The notes under the pieces are model-generated. The model did not search any database. It saw only the letters and a program-made list of their open reading frames with translations, and was not told the DNA's origin. A DNA stretch of 15,693 nt from contig JAAHIC010000023.1 of NCBI GenBank assembly GCA_010671965.1, forward strand, positions 1 through 15,693, written 5' to 3'. Position 1 is the first letter of the stretch, and each line of letters opens with the position of its first letter. The position numbers and the translations under genes are program-made. This stretch comes from Leptolyngbya sp. SIO4C5 (GTDB lineage: Bacteria; Cyanobacteriota; Cyanobacteriia; Phormidesmidales; Phormidesmidaceae). Below, in pieces: positions 1 through 7,032 of the stretch.

Positions 1-58
1 CTAATATTTGAAGCTGGGAAATTTCGCTTTGATAAACCAGGTTAACTGTTAGGCTATG

Positions 59-87
59 GCTGTATAAAAGCCTGCTACAGCGTTTTT
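59..87 (+). terminator. Possible intrinsic terminator for a gene left of the window
   Basis: A six-base-pair stem GCTGTA/TACAGC (59-64 with 76-81) encloses an 11-nt loop and is followed on the plus strand by GTTTTT. This is the layout of a weak Rho-independent terminator. It could end a plus-strand transcript entering from the left edge. The stem is short and only modestly GC-rich, so the call is tentative. Confidence 0.35.
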
Positions 88-121
88 GTCGTCTTTTTTG
101 CCAACAGGATAGAAAAAAAGT

Positions 122-334
122 TTAGGCAGAAGCCCACTCTGTATCTTTTTCCTGATGAGTTCTTTGAAAAACTTTCTTGTACAGAATAGACGGCAGCGTT
201 ATCGGCCAGAGAGCAGTCGCTAGAAAGATTACCAGCCATAGGCCCATATCGGCCTTATCAGCGGCTTCGTCCTTCACCAGGCCACGTAGCAAAACTGAAA
301 AAACAAAGGAAGCAGGTAAAAAATAAAACATCAT
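122..334 (-). CDS. Small two-helix membrane protein of unknown function
   Basis: The 70-residue product begins with two methionines and has two hydrophobic segments, roughly residues 2-18 and 31-50. A charged linker (KDEAADKAD) joins them, and the C-terminal tail is polar. This pattern fits a small integral membrane protein with two helices. The overall layout resembles short uncharacterised membrane proteins found in many cyanobacteria, but that is from memory and no function can be given. No good Shine-Dalgarno sequence precedes either ATG, so the exact start (332-334 or 329-331) is open. The gene stands alone, followed by the T-rich stretch and hairpin at the left edge and preceded by a long AT-rich gap. 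Confidence 0.6.
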   Translation of the reverse strand: MMFYFLPASFVFSVLLRGLVKDEAADKADMGLWLVIFLATALWPITLPSILYKKVFQRTHQEKDTEWASA

Positions 335-724
335 CTTTAGTAAAGCTGAGAAGGTCTTCTGTTATGAATTAGTCTCCCTTTTTTCTGCCAGAAAGGCTTG
401 GGAAAGATTACTGATTTTTGAGTCAGTGTATATGCGGAAACTGAGTGCCTACAGGCTCCGTAGATCCCACAAATTTTCTCAAGCTAATTACTTAGAAGCG
501 GCGCAACCAGTGTTATTCTTACTTTTCAGTCAGCTAATTTAATTCAAACAAGCGTGTACTCTGAATAAATTTTCCAGTTTGCCTCTAAAGACAGATATCA
601 GAGCAAATTTATTTGAATAGCATCTGTTACAGCTTGTTAAGCCAAAAGTATCCTTGAATTAGCTTAGATGCTTGACTACGGGTTTAGCGACTTGCCTATT
701 TTAGTTATCAGGTGATAGATCGAC
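335..724. other. 390-nt AT-rich intergenic region with divergent promoters expected
   Basis: This gap lies between the divergently transcribed small membrane protein and the MscS channel, so it should hold both promoters. No tRNA, convincing ORF or HIP1 site is visible. Small inverted repeats occur: TTTCT/AGAAA at 382-394, ACTGA/TCAGT at 410-427 and CAAAT/ATTTG at 605-616. None has the features of a terminator. It is more AT-rich than the flanking coding DNA. A small RNA cannot be excluded. Confidence 0.5.
672..702 (+). promoter_or_regulatory. Weak candidate promoter for the MscS channel gene
   Basis: TTGACT (672-677) matches a -35 box well, and TATTTT (697-702) could serve as a -10 box. The 19-nt spacing is longer than the usual 16-18 nt. 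Transcription would begin around 708-710, just ahead of the ribosome binding site AGGTGA at 710-715, which lies nine nucleotides before the ATG at 725. The short leader makes this only a tentative proposal. Confidence 0.25.
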
Positions 725-2527
725 ATGGCTTTTTTCCACTTCATCTATCCAGCAAGTGGTAGCAGCTTTCGCCGCAAGCGACGATGGCTGGCTGCTTTAG
801 TTGGCGTCTTGGTCAGCATGACCTTAGTTCTGCTGCCTGTGGCGTCTACAGCCCAGACGGAATCCCCAATCACAAATGCGATTCCGCAGGCTGTGGAGAA
901 TTTAGTCCCGCCTAGTCTGCAGGATCTAGCGGTTTTCAACAGCGATCTCAATTCAGCTCCGGTCGATCTAGATGGTCGCACTATTTTCTACGTAGCGGCC
1001 CCGATAGAAGGAGAAACCGACAATGAGGTGATTTCAGCCGCGAGGCGTTCTTGGGAGATTGAACAGCGGCTGCGAGAGTTTGCCCAGCAGGACTACAGCG
1101 CCGAGAGCCTACAGGTAACTTGGGAAGTAGAGGAGGTCAGCAACCAGCCCATTATTTATATCAACGGCAATTTTCTGATGACGGTGACGGCGGCTGACGC
1201 TCAGCTCAGAGGTTTGCAAGATCTAACTATTCGCGCCCAGGAGCTAACTCGCCTGATTCGCACGGCTCTTATTCGCTTTAAGCAAGAGCGTCAGCCAGCT
1301 TACCTGCGACGACAGCTTTACATTGTTGGCGGTGGACTGATTTTGGCTGTGCTCCTCAGCTTGGCGATCGCCAGCCTGCAGCATCTCTTAGGGCGGCGGC
1401 GGCGCAGGTGCAATCAGGCCCTCAGTCAGTTTGAGACTGCGCTCGCCTCCGATCCCTCTGCTGACAACTCAACAGCTTTAAGAGAGCAACTGCACCACCG
1501 ACAGCAGTTCAATATTTTAGATGTCCAGCGACGACTGCTGATCTTAGGACAGATTGTGCTGTGGGTCAGCGCTGTTATCTTAGTCATTGGCCTGTTTCCC
1601 TACACGCGCTGGATACAGCCTATTCTGCTAGATATTTTGAAGCTGCCCGTCAAGCTGGTGCTGCTGGTGGTGGCGCTTTACAGTCTGATTCGGTTGGGCA
1701 ATGTGCTCATTGATCGCTTCTGTATTGCCCTGCAGGATCGAGCTAACTGGGTGCCAGAGCGATCGCAGCGGCTTTCGCTACGCCTGTTTACTTTTTCACA
1801 AATTGCTAAAAGCATCATGGCTTCTGCCCTGATTGCCATAGGGTTTTTAGTAGCGCTGTCTATGGTGGGGGTCAGAATTGCGCCGCTGCTGGCAGGTGCT
1901 GGAATTTTAGGTTTAGCGATTTCATTTGCCTCCCAAAGTTTGATCAAGGACATCATTAACGGCTTCTTGATTGTCTTGGAGGATCAGTACGGCGTTGGTG
2001 ACGTAGTGGTGATTGGTGAAGTGGCGGGCTTTGTGGAAACGATGAATTTGCGGATTACGCAGCTCCGCAATGAAGAAGGTCGTTTGATTACAATTCCAAA
2101 CGGACAAATTGCGGTGGTGCAGAACCTTTCTAAGGAATGGTCGCGAGTCGATGTCACTATAGCGGTAGATCCCAAAGCTGATTTAGATCGGGCGATTGCC
2201 GTCATTGATCGCGTTGCCCATGAAATGAGCCAGGATAGCCGCTGGCAGCCCCTGATTCTGGAGCCGCCGCTGATGTTAGGGGTAGATCGCTTAGATCACT
2301 TTGGCGCAGCTATTCGAGTCTGGATCAAGACGCTGCCGCTAAAGCAGTGGGACGTGGCCCGCGAATACCGCAGACGGCTGAAGCTTGCCTTTGATGTCGC
2401 TCACATTCCCATTGGGGTGCCCCACCAGTTTGTGCAAATCAATGCGCCCGCAGCTGGCAGCGGTCAGAGCGAACAGGTGGGTAACAGCCACGTCAATGGC
2501 TCGCCCTATTCAATGACGCATCAGTAG
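725..2527 (+). CDS. MscS-family mechanosensitive channel with periplasmic N-terminal domain
   Basis: This 600-residue protein is a small-conductance mechanosensitive channel that would release solutes across the cytoplasmic membrane during hypo-osmotic shock. Residues about 18-43 form a signal peptide with a likely cleavage after the STA at 41-43. A periplasmic region of about 150 residues follows. Hydrophobic segments lie near 198-220, 270-290, 305-325 and 360-380. The pore-lining helix follows at about 386-418, rich in Gly and Ala (LLAGAGILGLAISFASQS). The beta domain (about 420-475) contains the family's IPNG sequence at 457-460, and the alpha/beta C-terminal domain ends near 572. An arginine cluster at 224-228 follows the first membrane helix, consistent with a cytoplasmic loop. 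The length is about twice that of E. coli MscS, as in many extended members. The start is supported by AGGTGA nine nucleotides upstream. It is convergent with the phosphoribosyltransferase gene, 41 nt away. Confidence 0.93.
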   Translation: MAFFHFIYPASGSSFRRKRRWLAALVGVLVSMTLVLLPVASTAQTESPITNAIPQAVENLVPPSLQDLAVFNSDLNSAPVDLDGRTIFYVAAPIEGETDNEVISAARRSWEIEQRLREFAQQDYSAESLQVTWEVEEVSNQPIIYINGNFLMTVTAADAQLRGLQDLTIRAQELTRLIRTALIRFKQERQPAYLRRQLYIVGGGLILAVLLSLAIASLQHLLGRRRRRCNQALSQFETALASDPSADNSTALREQLHHRQQFNILDVQRRLLILGQIVLWVSAVILVIGLFPYTRWIQPILLDILKLPVKLVLLVVALYSLIRLGNVLIDRFCIALQDRANWVPERSQRLSLRLFTFSQIAKSIMASALIAIGFLVALSMVGVRIAPLLAGAGILGLAISFASQSLIKDIINGFLIVLEDQYGVGDVVVIGEVAGFVETMNLRITQLRNEEGRLITIPNGQIAVVQNLSKEWSRVDVTIAVDPKADLDRAIAVIDRVAHEMSQDSRWQPLILEPPLMLGVDRLDHFGAAIRVWIKTLPLKQWDVAREYRRRLKLAFDVAHIPIGVPHQFVQINAPAAGSGQSEQVGNSHVNGSPYSMTHQ

Positions 2528-2551
2528 CTCTGCGCGCCGGGGTACCTTGGG

Positions 2552-2581
2552 TTTTAGAAGGCCAGCTTTTAGGAGGCCAGC
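2552..2581. repeat. Tandem 15-bp duplication across the 3' end of the phosphoribosyltransferase gene
   Basis: Two adjacent 15-mers, TTTTAGAAGGCCAGC (2552-2566) and TTTTAGGAGGCCAGC (2567-2581), differ at one base. The second copy contains the stop codon (2569-2571) and last codons of the minus-strand phosphoribosyltransferase. The first copy lies just downstream of that stop. It looks like a recent local slippage duplication in the short convergent gap. Confidence 0.75.
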
Positions 2582-3228
2582 GTCGAAGTCATTGCTTGCG
2601 ACAATAGCTGTTGCACTTCCTGATCGCTGGTCTGCGAAAAGTCTTCGTACCACAGGCTAATGGAGTAAAGGCTGTCGGGAAGCTTTAGGCAGACAAGATT
2701 ATCGACCTGCGGCTTTAAGACGGCCGCAGTCGAGCTAGGCGCAACGGGGACTGCAACCATGATTCGAGCCGGGGACTGATACTTAATCGCCGCGATCGCT
2801 GCTCTTATGGTAGAGCCGGTAGCAATGCCGTCGTCTACTACGACCACGGAGCGATCGCGTAGAGGGGGAAAAGGCCGACTGCCGCGATAGCAGCGATCGC
2901 GACGGGCCAATTCTTGCTGTTCGTGGCGAGTCACCTGCTCTACTACCTGCGGGGACAGATCGAGGCTGGCGATAATTTCCTGATTGAGAATGCGGATATT
3001 AGGGCTAGCGATCGCCCCCATTGCCAGTTCCGGGCGATCGGGCACACCCAGCTTGCGCACAAGGCAAAGATCTAGCGGTACCTGCAAAGCTGTGGCTATC
3101 TCGTAGGCTACAGGCACGCCCCCCCTGGGCAAAGCCAGGACAATCACGTCTGGGCGCCGAGCGTACTGAGATAGTTTTTGGGCTAGCTGTCGGCCTGCGT
3201 CAGTCCGGTTATGAAACCGTTCTTTCAT
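2569..3228 (-). CDS. Phosphoribosyltransferase family protein
   Basis: The 219-residue product is a type I phosphoribosyltransferase-fold protein. The signature is a PRPP-binding loop VVVVDDGIATGST at residues 128-140: hydrophobic strand, acidic pair, then a Thr/Gly-rich loop. An upstream LALPRGGVPVAYEIA (31-45) and VRKLGVP (57-63) match the PPi-loop and hood regions of the stand-alone group usually annotated as predicted phosphoribosyltransferase (COG1926). The substrate base is unknown, and this group is not clearly tied to one salvage reaction. The ATG is preceded by AAAGGGG (3238-3244), with a HIP1 palindrome filling the spacer between ribosome binding site and start. It lies 76 nt downstream of the alpha/beta-hydrolase gene on the same strand and may be co-transcribed. 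Some COG1926 proteins are fused to hydrolase domains, which makes the pairing notable, though the neighbour here is of another subfamily. Confidence 0.88.
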   Translation of the reverse strand: MKERFHNRTDAGRQLAQKLSQYARRPDVIVLALPRGGVPVAYEIATALQVPLDLCLVRKLGVPDRPELAMGAIASPNIRILNQEIIASLDLSPQVVEQVTRHEQQELARRDRCYRGSRPFPPLRDRSVVVVDDGIATGSTIRAAIAAIKYQSPARIMVAVPVAPSSTAAVLKPQVDNLVCLKLPDSLYSISLWYEDFSQTSDQEVQQLLSQAMTSTLAS

Positions 3229-3304
3229 GGCGATCGCCCCCTTTACTATTAGCTTATCGTTTTACTGGGTCTGTGCTGTGACAGGTAACAAAACGCCAAA
3301 AGGT

Positions 3305-4222
3305 TTACGCAGCAATTACCGGAGACTCTACCTGCTCTAGCTCACCCATAAAGCGGCGCAGCAGGCCCGCTGTCACAGCCGGTAGCTCTAGCTGAGGCGT
3401 AAAGCCCACGTCGTCCCACTGATAAAAGATGCGAACGGCCTGCGGATTCATTTTGGCTAAGCGGCTGCCCACCTCTGGCCCGGTATACTCAGTCGATCGC
3501 CCCCAAATCATGGCGGTGGGAATAACTAGCTGTTCAATATACTCTGTCAGATCAAAGCAAAGGTCACCCCGAACGAAGGCTAGGGCCGCGTACTCGGCGT
3601 TAGGCTGCTGGGCTGACTGCAGGTAAGCTTCGACCATTTCGGTATAGACCCGATCGCCTTGGGCAAACTGCCGCTGTTCTAAGAAACTGCGAATACCAAA
3701 ACTGGTCGCTACGCCTGTTTTGTAGAGAAACTGGTCGATGATGGGGGTGCCGGCGAGCTGAGTGAAAAAGTTGTCGCGGTAGTTATTGTTAAACTCCAGC
3801 AGGCCCGCCGCTGTAGTCAAAATCAGCCAGCGAAACAGTTCTGGCCGGGCGATCGCGGCGCGAATCATAAACGCGGCTGTCAGCGCCGAGGCAATAACCC
3901 GCGTCGGCCCCTGACTCACCTGGGGCAAAAACTCCAAAATTGCGGTGATGAAGTCTTCAGGAATATACTTGCGTTCTGGGTGAGCCGAGCGGCCCCAGCC
4001 AATTAGGTCAGGAGCAATGATGCGAAACTCGGAGGCAAACGCCGGATAGACCTTTGACCATTCATAGGCGGAAGAGCCCCCGCCGAAACCGTGGAAGAAG
4101 ACCAGCGTTTCAGCGGCGTCCGACAGGGTACTTTGCCAAGGTTCGGCTTTGTTGGTGTAGTACACCATTTCCCCCAGCGTCGTCGGTACCGCTTCTTGGA
4201 CAAAGCCTTTAGGAATAAACAT
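3305..4222 (-). CDS. Alpha/beta-hydrolase-fold protein, probably non-catalytic
   Basis: The 305-residue protein has the alpha/beta-hydrolase layout: the oxyanion-region motif FFHGFGG (42-48), the PDLIGWGRS segment (71-79), the nucleophile-elbow helix (109-121), a cap region (about 145-225) and C-terminal strands. The triad positions are abnormal. The elbow reads VIASALTAA where LVGNSLGGA is typical, so alanine 113 replaces the serine. The strand ending in MIWGRSTEYT has Thr244 where Asp is expected. The usual GH before the final helix is GF (Phe274 in VGFTPQLELP). I therefore infer a structural, binding or chaperone-like role, not ester hydrolysis. The start codon shares an A with the stop of the upstream coiled-coil gene (TAATG), which implies translational coupling. 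No signal peptide is seen, so it is likely cytoplasmic. Fold assignment is firm; loss of activity is inferred from alignment by eye. Confidence 0.85.
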   Translation of the reverse strand: MFIPKGFVQEAVPTTLGEMVYYTNKAEPWQSTLSDAAETLVFFHGFGGGSSAYEWSKVYPAFASEFRIIAPDLIGWGRSAHPERKYIPEDFITAILEFLPQVSQGPTRVIASALTAAFMIRAAIARPELFRWLILTTAAGLLEFNNNYRDNFFTQLAGTPIIDQFLYKTGVATSFGIRSFLEQRQFAQGDRVYTEMVEAYLQSAQQPNAEYAALAFVRGDLCFDLTEYIEQLVIPTAMIWGRSTEYTGPEVGSRLAKMNPQAVRIFYQWDDVGFTPQLELPAVTAGLLRRFMGELEQVESPVIAA

Positions 4223-5010
4223 TACTTCAGAGAAGAGTTGGAAGAGTCGCTATCGGTCAAAACGCTGGAAGACGTCTGCCAGAGTTCGCGCAGTTTACGC
4301 TTGATATCTTGCTCTTTGCGGGCTAGCGCCTGACCCGCCTCAGCCAGCTTTTGCTGAAACTCAGAATGCTTAGCCTGGACGTTGCTGCTGAGTTCTTCAC
4401 CCTGAGGTCGAATGCCTTCGTACCAGCTATTGGCCTTGTCGAGGTGCTGCTGAATATCGTCGTAGCGCTCGCCGTAGCGGGCCGCTAGATTGGCCTGCAA
4501 AATTGAGAGCTGGGTTTGTAGCTGGGCGTAGCGCTTTTGCAGTAGGCTAGCCTCTTCGCTGTTCTTGACGGCGGTAATAGCTGAGGCAATGGTGTCTCTC
4601 AGCTCGCTAGAATTTTCCTGCGTGGTGAGCTGCACATCATCTAAGATCTCTTCCGCCTCAACTTCAATCGCTTTTTCTTCCTCAGCAATCTTGGTCTGTA
4701 ACTGCTCAATTTCAGCCTGGGTTTGAGCAATAAACTGGCGGCGTCTTTGACTAATGGCTTCTAAACCTCCTTCCAAAGAAGCTTCAATATCAGACCTTAA
4801 ATCACTGCCGCGATCGCGAAAAGAATCTACCACAGCGGCGATCGCATCTTTGAAAATAATCCGAATTTCCTGCGTCCCTTCCTTTAGCTCAGCTGACGCC
4901 TGAGATACGGCGTTGCGCACAATATCTTTGAGGCGATCGCCCCGTAGCTTGCCTGTTTCTTTGGCCTGCTGAATATCAGTTTGAATTCGATCTTTAATAT
5001 TGTCAGCCAT
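4222..5010 (-). CDS. Coiled-coil protein of unknown function
   Basis: This 262-residue protein is strongly charged and almost entirely predicted helical. Heptad-like stretches at about 80-125 and 150-195 are rich in Glu, Gln, Lys and Leu. Another charged helix occupies 210-245, and the tail is short and Ser/Asp-rich (about 247-262). It has no cysteine, no signal peptide and no membrane segment, so it is probably cytoplasmic or a peripheral membrane protein. I do not recognise a named family; database searches would likely give only generic apolipoprotein- or SMC-like coiled-coil hits. The stop codon overlaps the start of the alpha/beta-hydrolase gene by one base, so the two products are probably made together and may interact. 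The ATG at 5008-5010 has only a weak upstream AGG. Confidence 0.8.
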   Translation of the reverse strand: MADNIKDRIQTDIQQAKETGKLRGDRLKDIVRNAVSQASAELKEGTQEIRIIFKDAIAAVVDSFRDRGSDLRSDIEASLEGGLEAISQRRRQFIAQTQAEIEQLQTKIAEEEKAIEVEAEEILDDVQLTTQENSSELRDTIASAITAVKNSEEASLLQKRYAQLQTQLSILQANLAARYGERYDDIQQHLDKANSWYEGIRPQGEELSSNVQAKHSEFQQKLAEAGQALARKEQDIKRKLRELWQTSSSVLTDSDSSNSSLK

Positions 5011-5333
5011 AGTATTTTGCCTAAGTTATCTAAAAAATTTACGAATCTGCTTAAAAATGCTTGTGATCAAGTACATGGCCATAAATTCACGTAGCGTAAT
5101 GCCTCAGAGCTTGGTAGAACGGCGCGTTGTGGCTTCGCCTACTACACCCGACAGCATCGTTTGCCTTTGGCCATTTACTTAAAAGCTGTGAAAATAACAA
5201 TTCAATTGAGTTAAAAAGGCTTTGCTAAGCTCTATCGGGGTACGAGACTGCAGGTAATATTGCCCTCTTTATCTAGGGTGGCGCAATTTGTTCAAAGCGA
5301 ACTCTTCCAGAGGACAGAAAGGTCTGAATCGCT
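5011..5333. other. 323-nt intergenic region, no recognisable gene
   Basis: The gap separates the 3' end of the topoisomerase gene from the start of the coiled-coil gene, both on the minus strand, so it should contain a terminator and a promoter. A plus-strand reading frame of 60 codons crosses it, but it starts inside the coiled-coil gene's first codons and lacks recognisable protein features. AAAGCGA (5294-5300) and TCGCTTT (5329-5335) form an inverted repeat around the topoisomerase stop without a T-run, so it is not a classical terminator. No tRNA is recognisable. A small RNA or remnant of a lost gene is possible but not shown. Confidence 0.5.
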
Positions 5334-6386
5334 TTAGGTTTTGTCAAGCTTTTTCAGAATTCTGAGCACGGCAGCTTCGGGGGGGCGCAGTAGGACTGGG
5401 TTCTCAGCCGGCTTGGCTGCTAGCGCCTCTTTCACAATAGGAATCAGCCAGTCTTCGCTGTAGGCTGAAAGTATGCCGGGATGCACGTAGTATTTGCGGC
5501 AGGTGGCGGCGCGATTACCGAGCTGTTTAGCCACGGCTTTGATAGCCTGCACAATGTTGTGCTGGGCGCGTTTTTCGGTTTCAAACGGGCCTAGCTTAGT
5601 CAGCTCCTGGGCTGCTAATACCGTCCCGGCCCAGGTGCGAAACTCCTTGGCGGTGAAATCTTCGCCAGTAGCCTGCCGCAGATAGGCATTGACGTCGCCG
5701 GAATCAACCGTTTGGCGATCGCCCGCCTCATCAAAATACTGAAACAGCTCGTAGCCCGGAATATCGCGGCAGCGCTTAACGATTTGGGCTAAACGCGGAT
5801 CGTCTAGCTCAATCTCGTGCTCGACGCCGCTTTTGCCGCGAAACTGGAACCGCACGCCCTGCTGGGAAAACTCGACGTGGCGATCGCGCAGCGTTGTTAA
5901 GCCAAACGACTTGTTCTCCTGAGCATACTCCGGGTTACCAATCCGGATCAGCGTGGTTTCTAGCAGCCTGACAATCGTGGCTAAAACTTTTTCTCGCGAG
6001 AGTTGGGGACTTTGAATGTGCTGATCGACGTGGGATCGCAAATCCGGCAGCACTGTGCCAAAAGGCAGCAGGCGCTCAAACTTAGCCTGGTTGCGCACCT
6101 GACGCCACTGGGGATGGTAGCGATACTGCTTACGGCCTTTGGCATCGCGGCCTGTGGCCTGCAGGTGTCCTTGGGGGTCTGGGCAAATCCACACCTCAGA
6201 CCAAGAGGGCGGAATAGCCAGCGCATCCAAGCGATCGCGCACCGACTGATCTTGAATATGCTGACCCTCGGCATCGAGATAGGTAAAGCCCCGTCCCCAG
6301 GGACGCCGCTCAATACCGGGGTCGGCATCGCTGACATAGTGCAGTCCTGCCTGCTTAGCTGACTTTTCAGGATCAACAAGGGGCAA
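5334..6386 (-). CDS. Type IB DNA topoisomerase (poxvirus/bacterial type)
   Basis: The 350-residue protein relaxes supercoiled DNA through a transient 3'-phosphotyrosyl link without ATP. The N-terminal domain (about 20-100) carries the family's RRPWGRGFTYLD and IPPSW segments. Catalytic residues can be placed by comparison with vaccinia topoisomerase: Arg148 in TLIRIGNPEYA, Lys185 in FRGKSG, Arg250 in KEFRTWAGT and the nucleophile Tyr300 in CRKYYVHP. Asn291 stands where vaccinia has His265, nine residues before the tyrosine. The length is normal for bacterial members. The start is TTG at 6384-6386, supported by a perfect AAGGAG seven nucleotides upstream and by the absence of any other early Met. 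The gene follows the DUF937 gene after only 14 nt, so both are probably one transcript. Bacterial IB enzymes occur patchily and their cellular role is poorly known. Confidence 0.95.
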   Translation of the reverse strand: MPLVDPEKSAKQAGLHYVSDADPGIERRPWGRGFTYLDAEGQHIQDQSVRDRLDALAIPPSWSEVWICPDPQGHLQATGRDAKGRKQYRYHPQWRQVRNQAKFERLLPFGTVLPDLRSHVDQHIQSPQLSREKVLATIVRLLETTLIRIGNPEYAQENKSFGLTTLRDRHVEFSQQGVRFQFRGKSGVEHEIELDDPRLAQIVKRCRDIPGYELFQYFDEAGDRQTVDSGDVNAYLRQATGEDFTAKEFRTWAGTVLAAQELTKLGPFETEKRAQHNIVQAIKAVAKQLGNRAATCRKYYVHPGILSAYSEDWLIPIVKEALAAKPAENPVLLRPPEAAVLRILKKLDKT

Positions 6387-6392
6387 AACTGT

Positions 6393-6398
6393 CTCCTT
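6393..6398 (-). promoter_or_regulatory. Ribosome binding site fixing the TTG start of the topoisomerase
   Basis: On the minus strand this reads AAGGAG, a full match to the anti-Shine-Dalgarno core. It sits in the 14-nt gap after the DUF937 stop, seven nucleotides before the TTG at 6386. This placement decides the unusual start codon. Confidence 0.8.
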
Positions 6399-6400
6399 AC

Positions 6401-6937
6401 TTAGGCGCGACGATTTTGATTGAGGTACTGACCAGCCATTGCCATCGCATCGCCAATGTCAAAGTCACCATCGCGATCGGTATCGAGGAAAGCGCTGAGC
6501 ACCGAGTTGCTTTGGCGCGGACCAGACTGGCTTACGGCTCCGGTCTTCAGCAGGTTGAGGATAACGGGGACTAAAATTGGCAGCATGGCCTGAATCGTAC
6601 CGGCATTTATCCCCGTTTTTTGGGATGCTTCCTGTACTATTTGACCTTGCTGCTGCGGGTTGAAAAGAGCCTGGACGGCGCTTTGATTGGGGGAGACGCC
6701 GCTGTAGCGGTTGACCAGGGATTCAGCCTGTTCTTCACCCTGAGTTTGCCGCGTTTGCTTCAGGTTGGAACGCACATAGCCGCCTACGATGGAAGCTAAA
6801 GTTTGGGTGGTGGCGGGGGGAACGCCCTGGCTCTGAGCTAAGGCTTGAACCGTGCTAAGGATGCTGTCAATCTGGCCGGTATTGGCTTCTCGCTCCGGGC
6901 TATTAACGGCGTCAACAATGCGATCAAAAAGTCCCAT
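6401..6937 (-). CDS. DUF937-domain protein with C-terminal calcium-binding-type loop
   Basis: The 178-residue protein begins MGLFDRIVDAVNSP and continues with a helical DUF937/YidB-like region (about 20-135). This includes repeated short helices and a hydrophobic helix MLPILVPVILNLLKTG (118-133). The C-terminus has LDTDRDGDFDIGD (151-163), with Asp at 152, 154, 156, 158, 160 and 163. This matches the spacing of an EF-hand or dockerin calcium loop and is followed by a helix. A single such loop could bind calcium or act as a docking element. The function of the family is unknown. There is no signal peptide and no cysteine. It is upstream of the topoisomerase in a probable two-gene operon. No Shine-Dalgarno sequence is evident before its ATG. 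Confidence 0.85.
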   Translation of the reverse strand: MGLFDRIVDAVNSPEREANTGQIDSILSTVQALAQSQGVPPATTQTLASIVGGYVRSNLKQTRQTQGEEQAESLVNRYSGVSPNQSAVQALFNPQQQGQIVQEASQKTGINAGTIQAMLPILVPVILNLLKTGAVSQSGPRQSNSVLSAFLDTDRDGDFDIGDAMAMAGQYLNQNRRA

Positions 6938-6979
6938 AAGAATTAAGTTCTAAGTAAGAATGGCAATTTTAGTTGGATA

Positions 6980-7001
6980 GGGGTGCACTAGCGTACACCC
7001 C
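6980..7001 (-). terminator. GC-rich hairpin after the DJ-1/PfpI gene
   Basis: GGGGTGCAC (6980-6988) and GTACACCCC (6993-7001) form a nine-position stem with one mismatch around a four-base loop TAGC. It lies between the DJ-1-like gene and the DUF937 gene, both on the minus strand. It may end the first transcript or stabilise its 3' end. A run of T does not follow directly on the minus strand, so it is not a canonical terminator. Confidence 0.45.
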
Positions 7002-7032
7002 CAGAATTATCATAAAAGTCGTCTAGGCTTAA

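Noticed and set aside
5095..5175. tRNA-like stretch with a D-arm-like AGCTTGGTAGAAC
   Set aside because: No T-arm GGTTCGAATCC-like sequence or acceptor stem pairing could be found.
5000..5182. 60-codon plus-strand frame reaching into the intergenic gap
   Set aside because: It begins antisense within the first codons of the coiled-coil gene, has no ribosome binding site, and the product resembles no known protein.
5294..5335. Inverted repeat AAAGCGA/TCGCTTT as a topoisomerase terminator
   Set aside because: The loop is 28 nt, one arm includes the stop codon, and no T-run follows on the minus strand.
6003..6362. 119-codon plus-strand frame inside the topoisomerase gene
   Set aside because: The opposite strand encodes conserved topoisomerase residues; the plus product has no family features.
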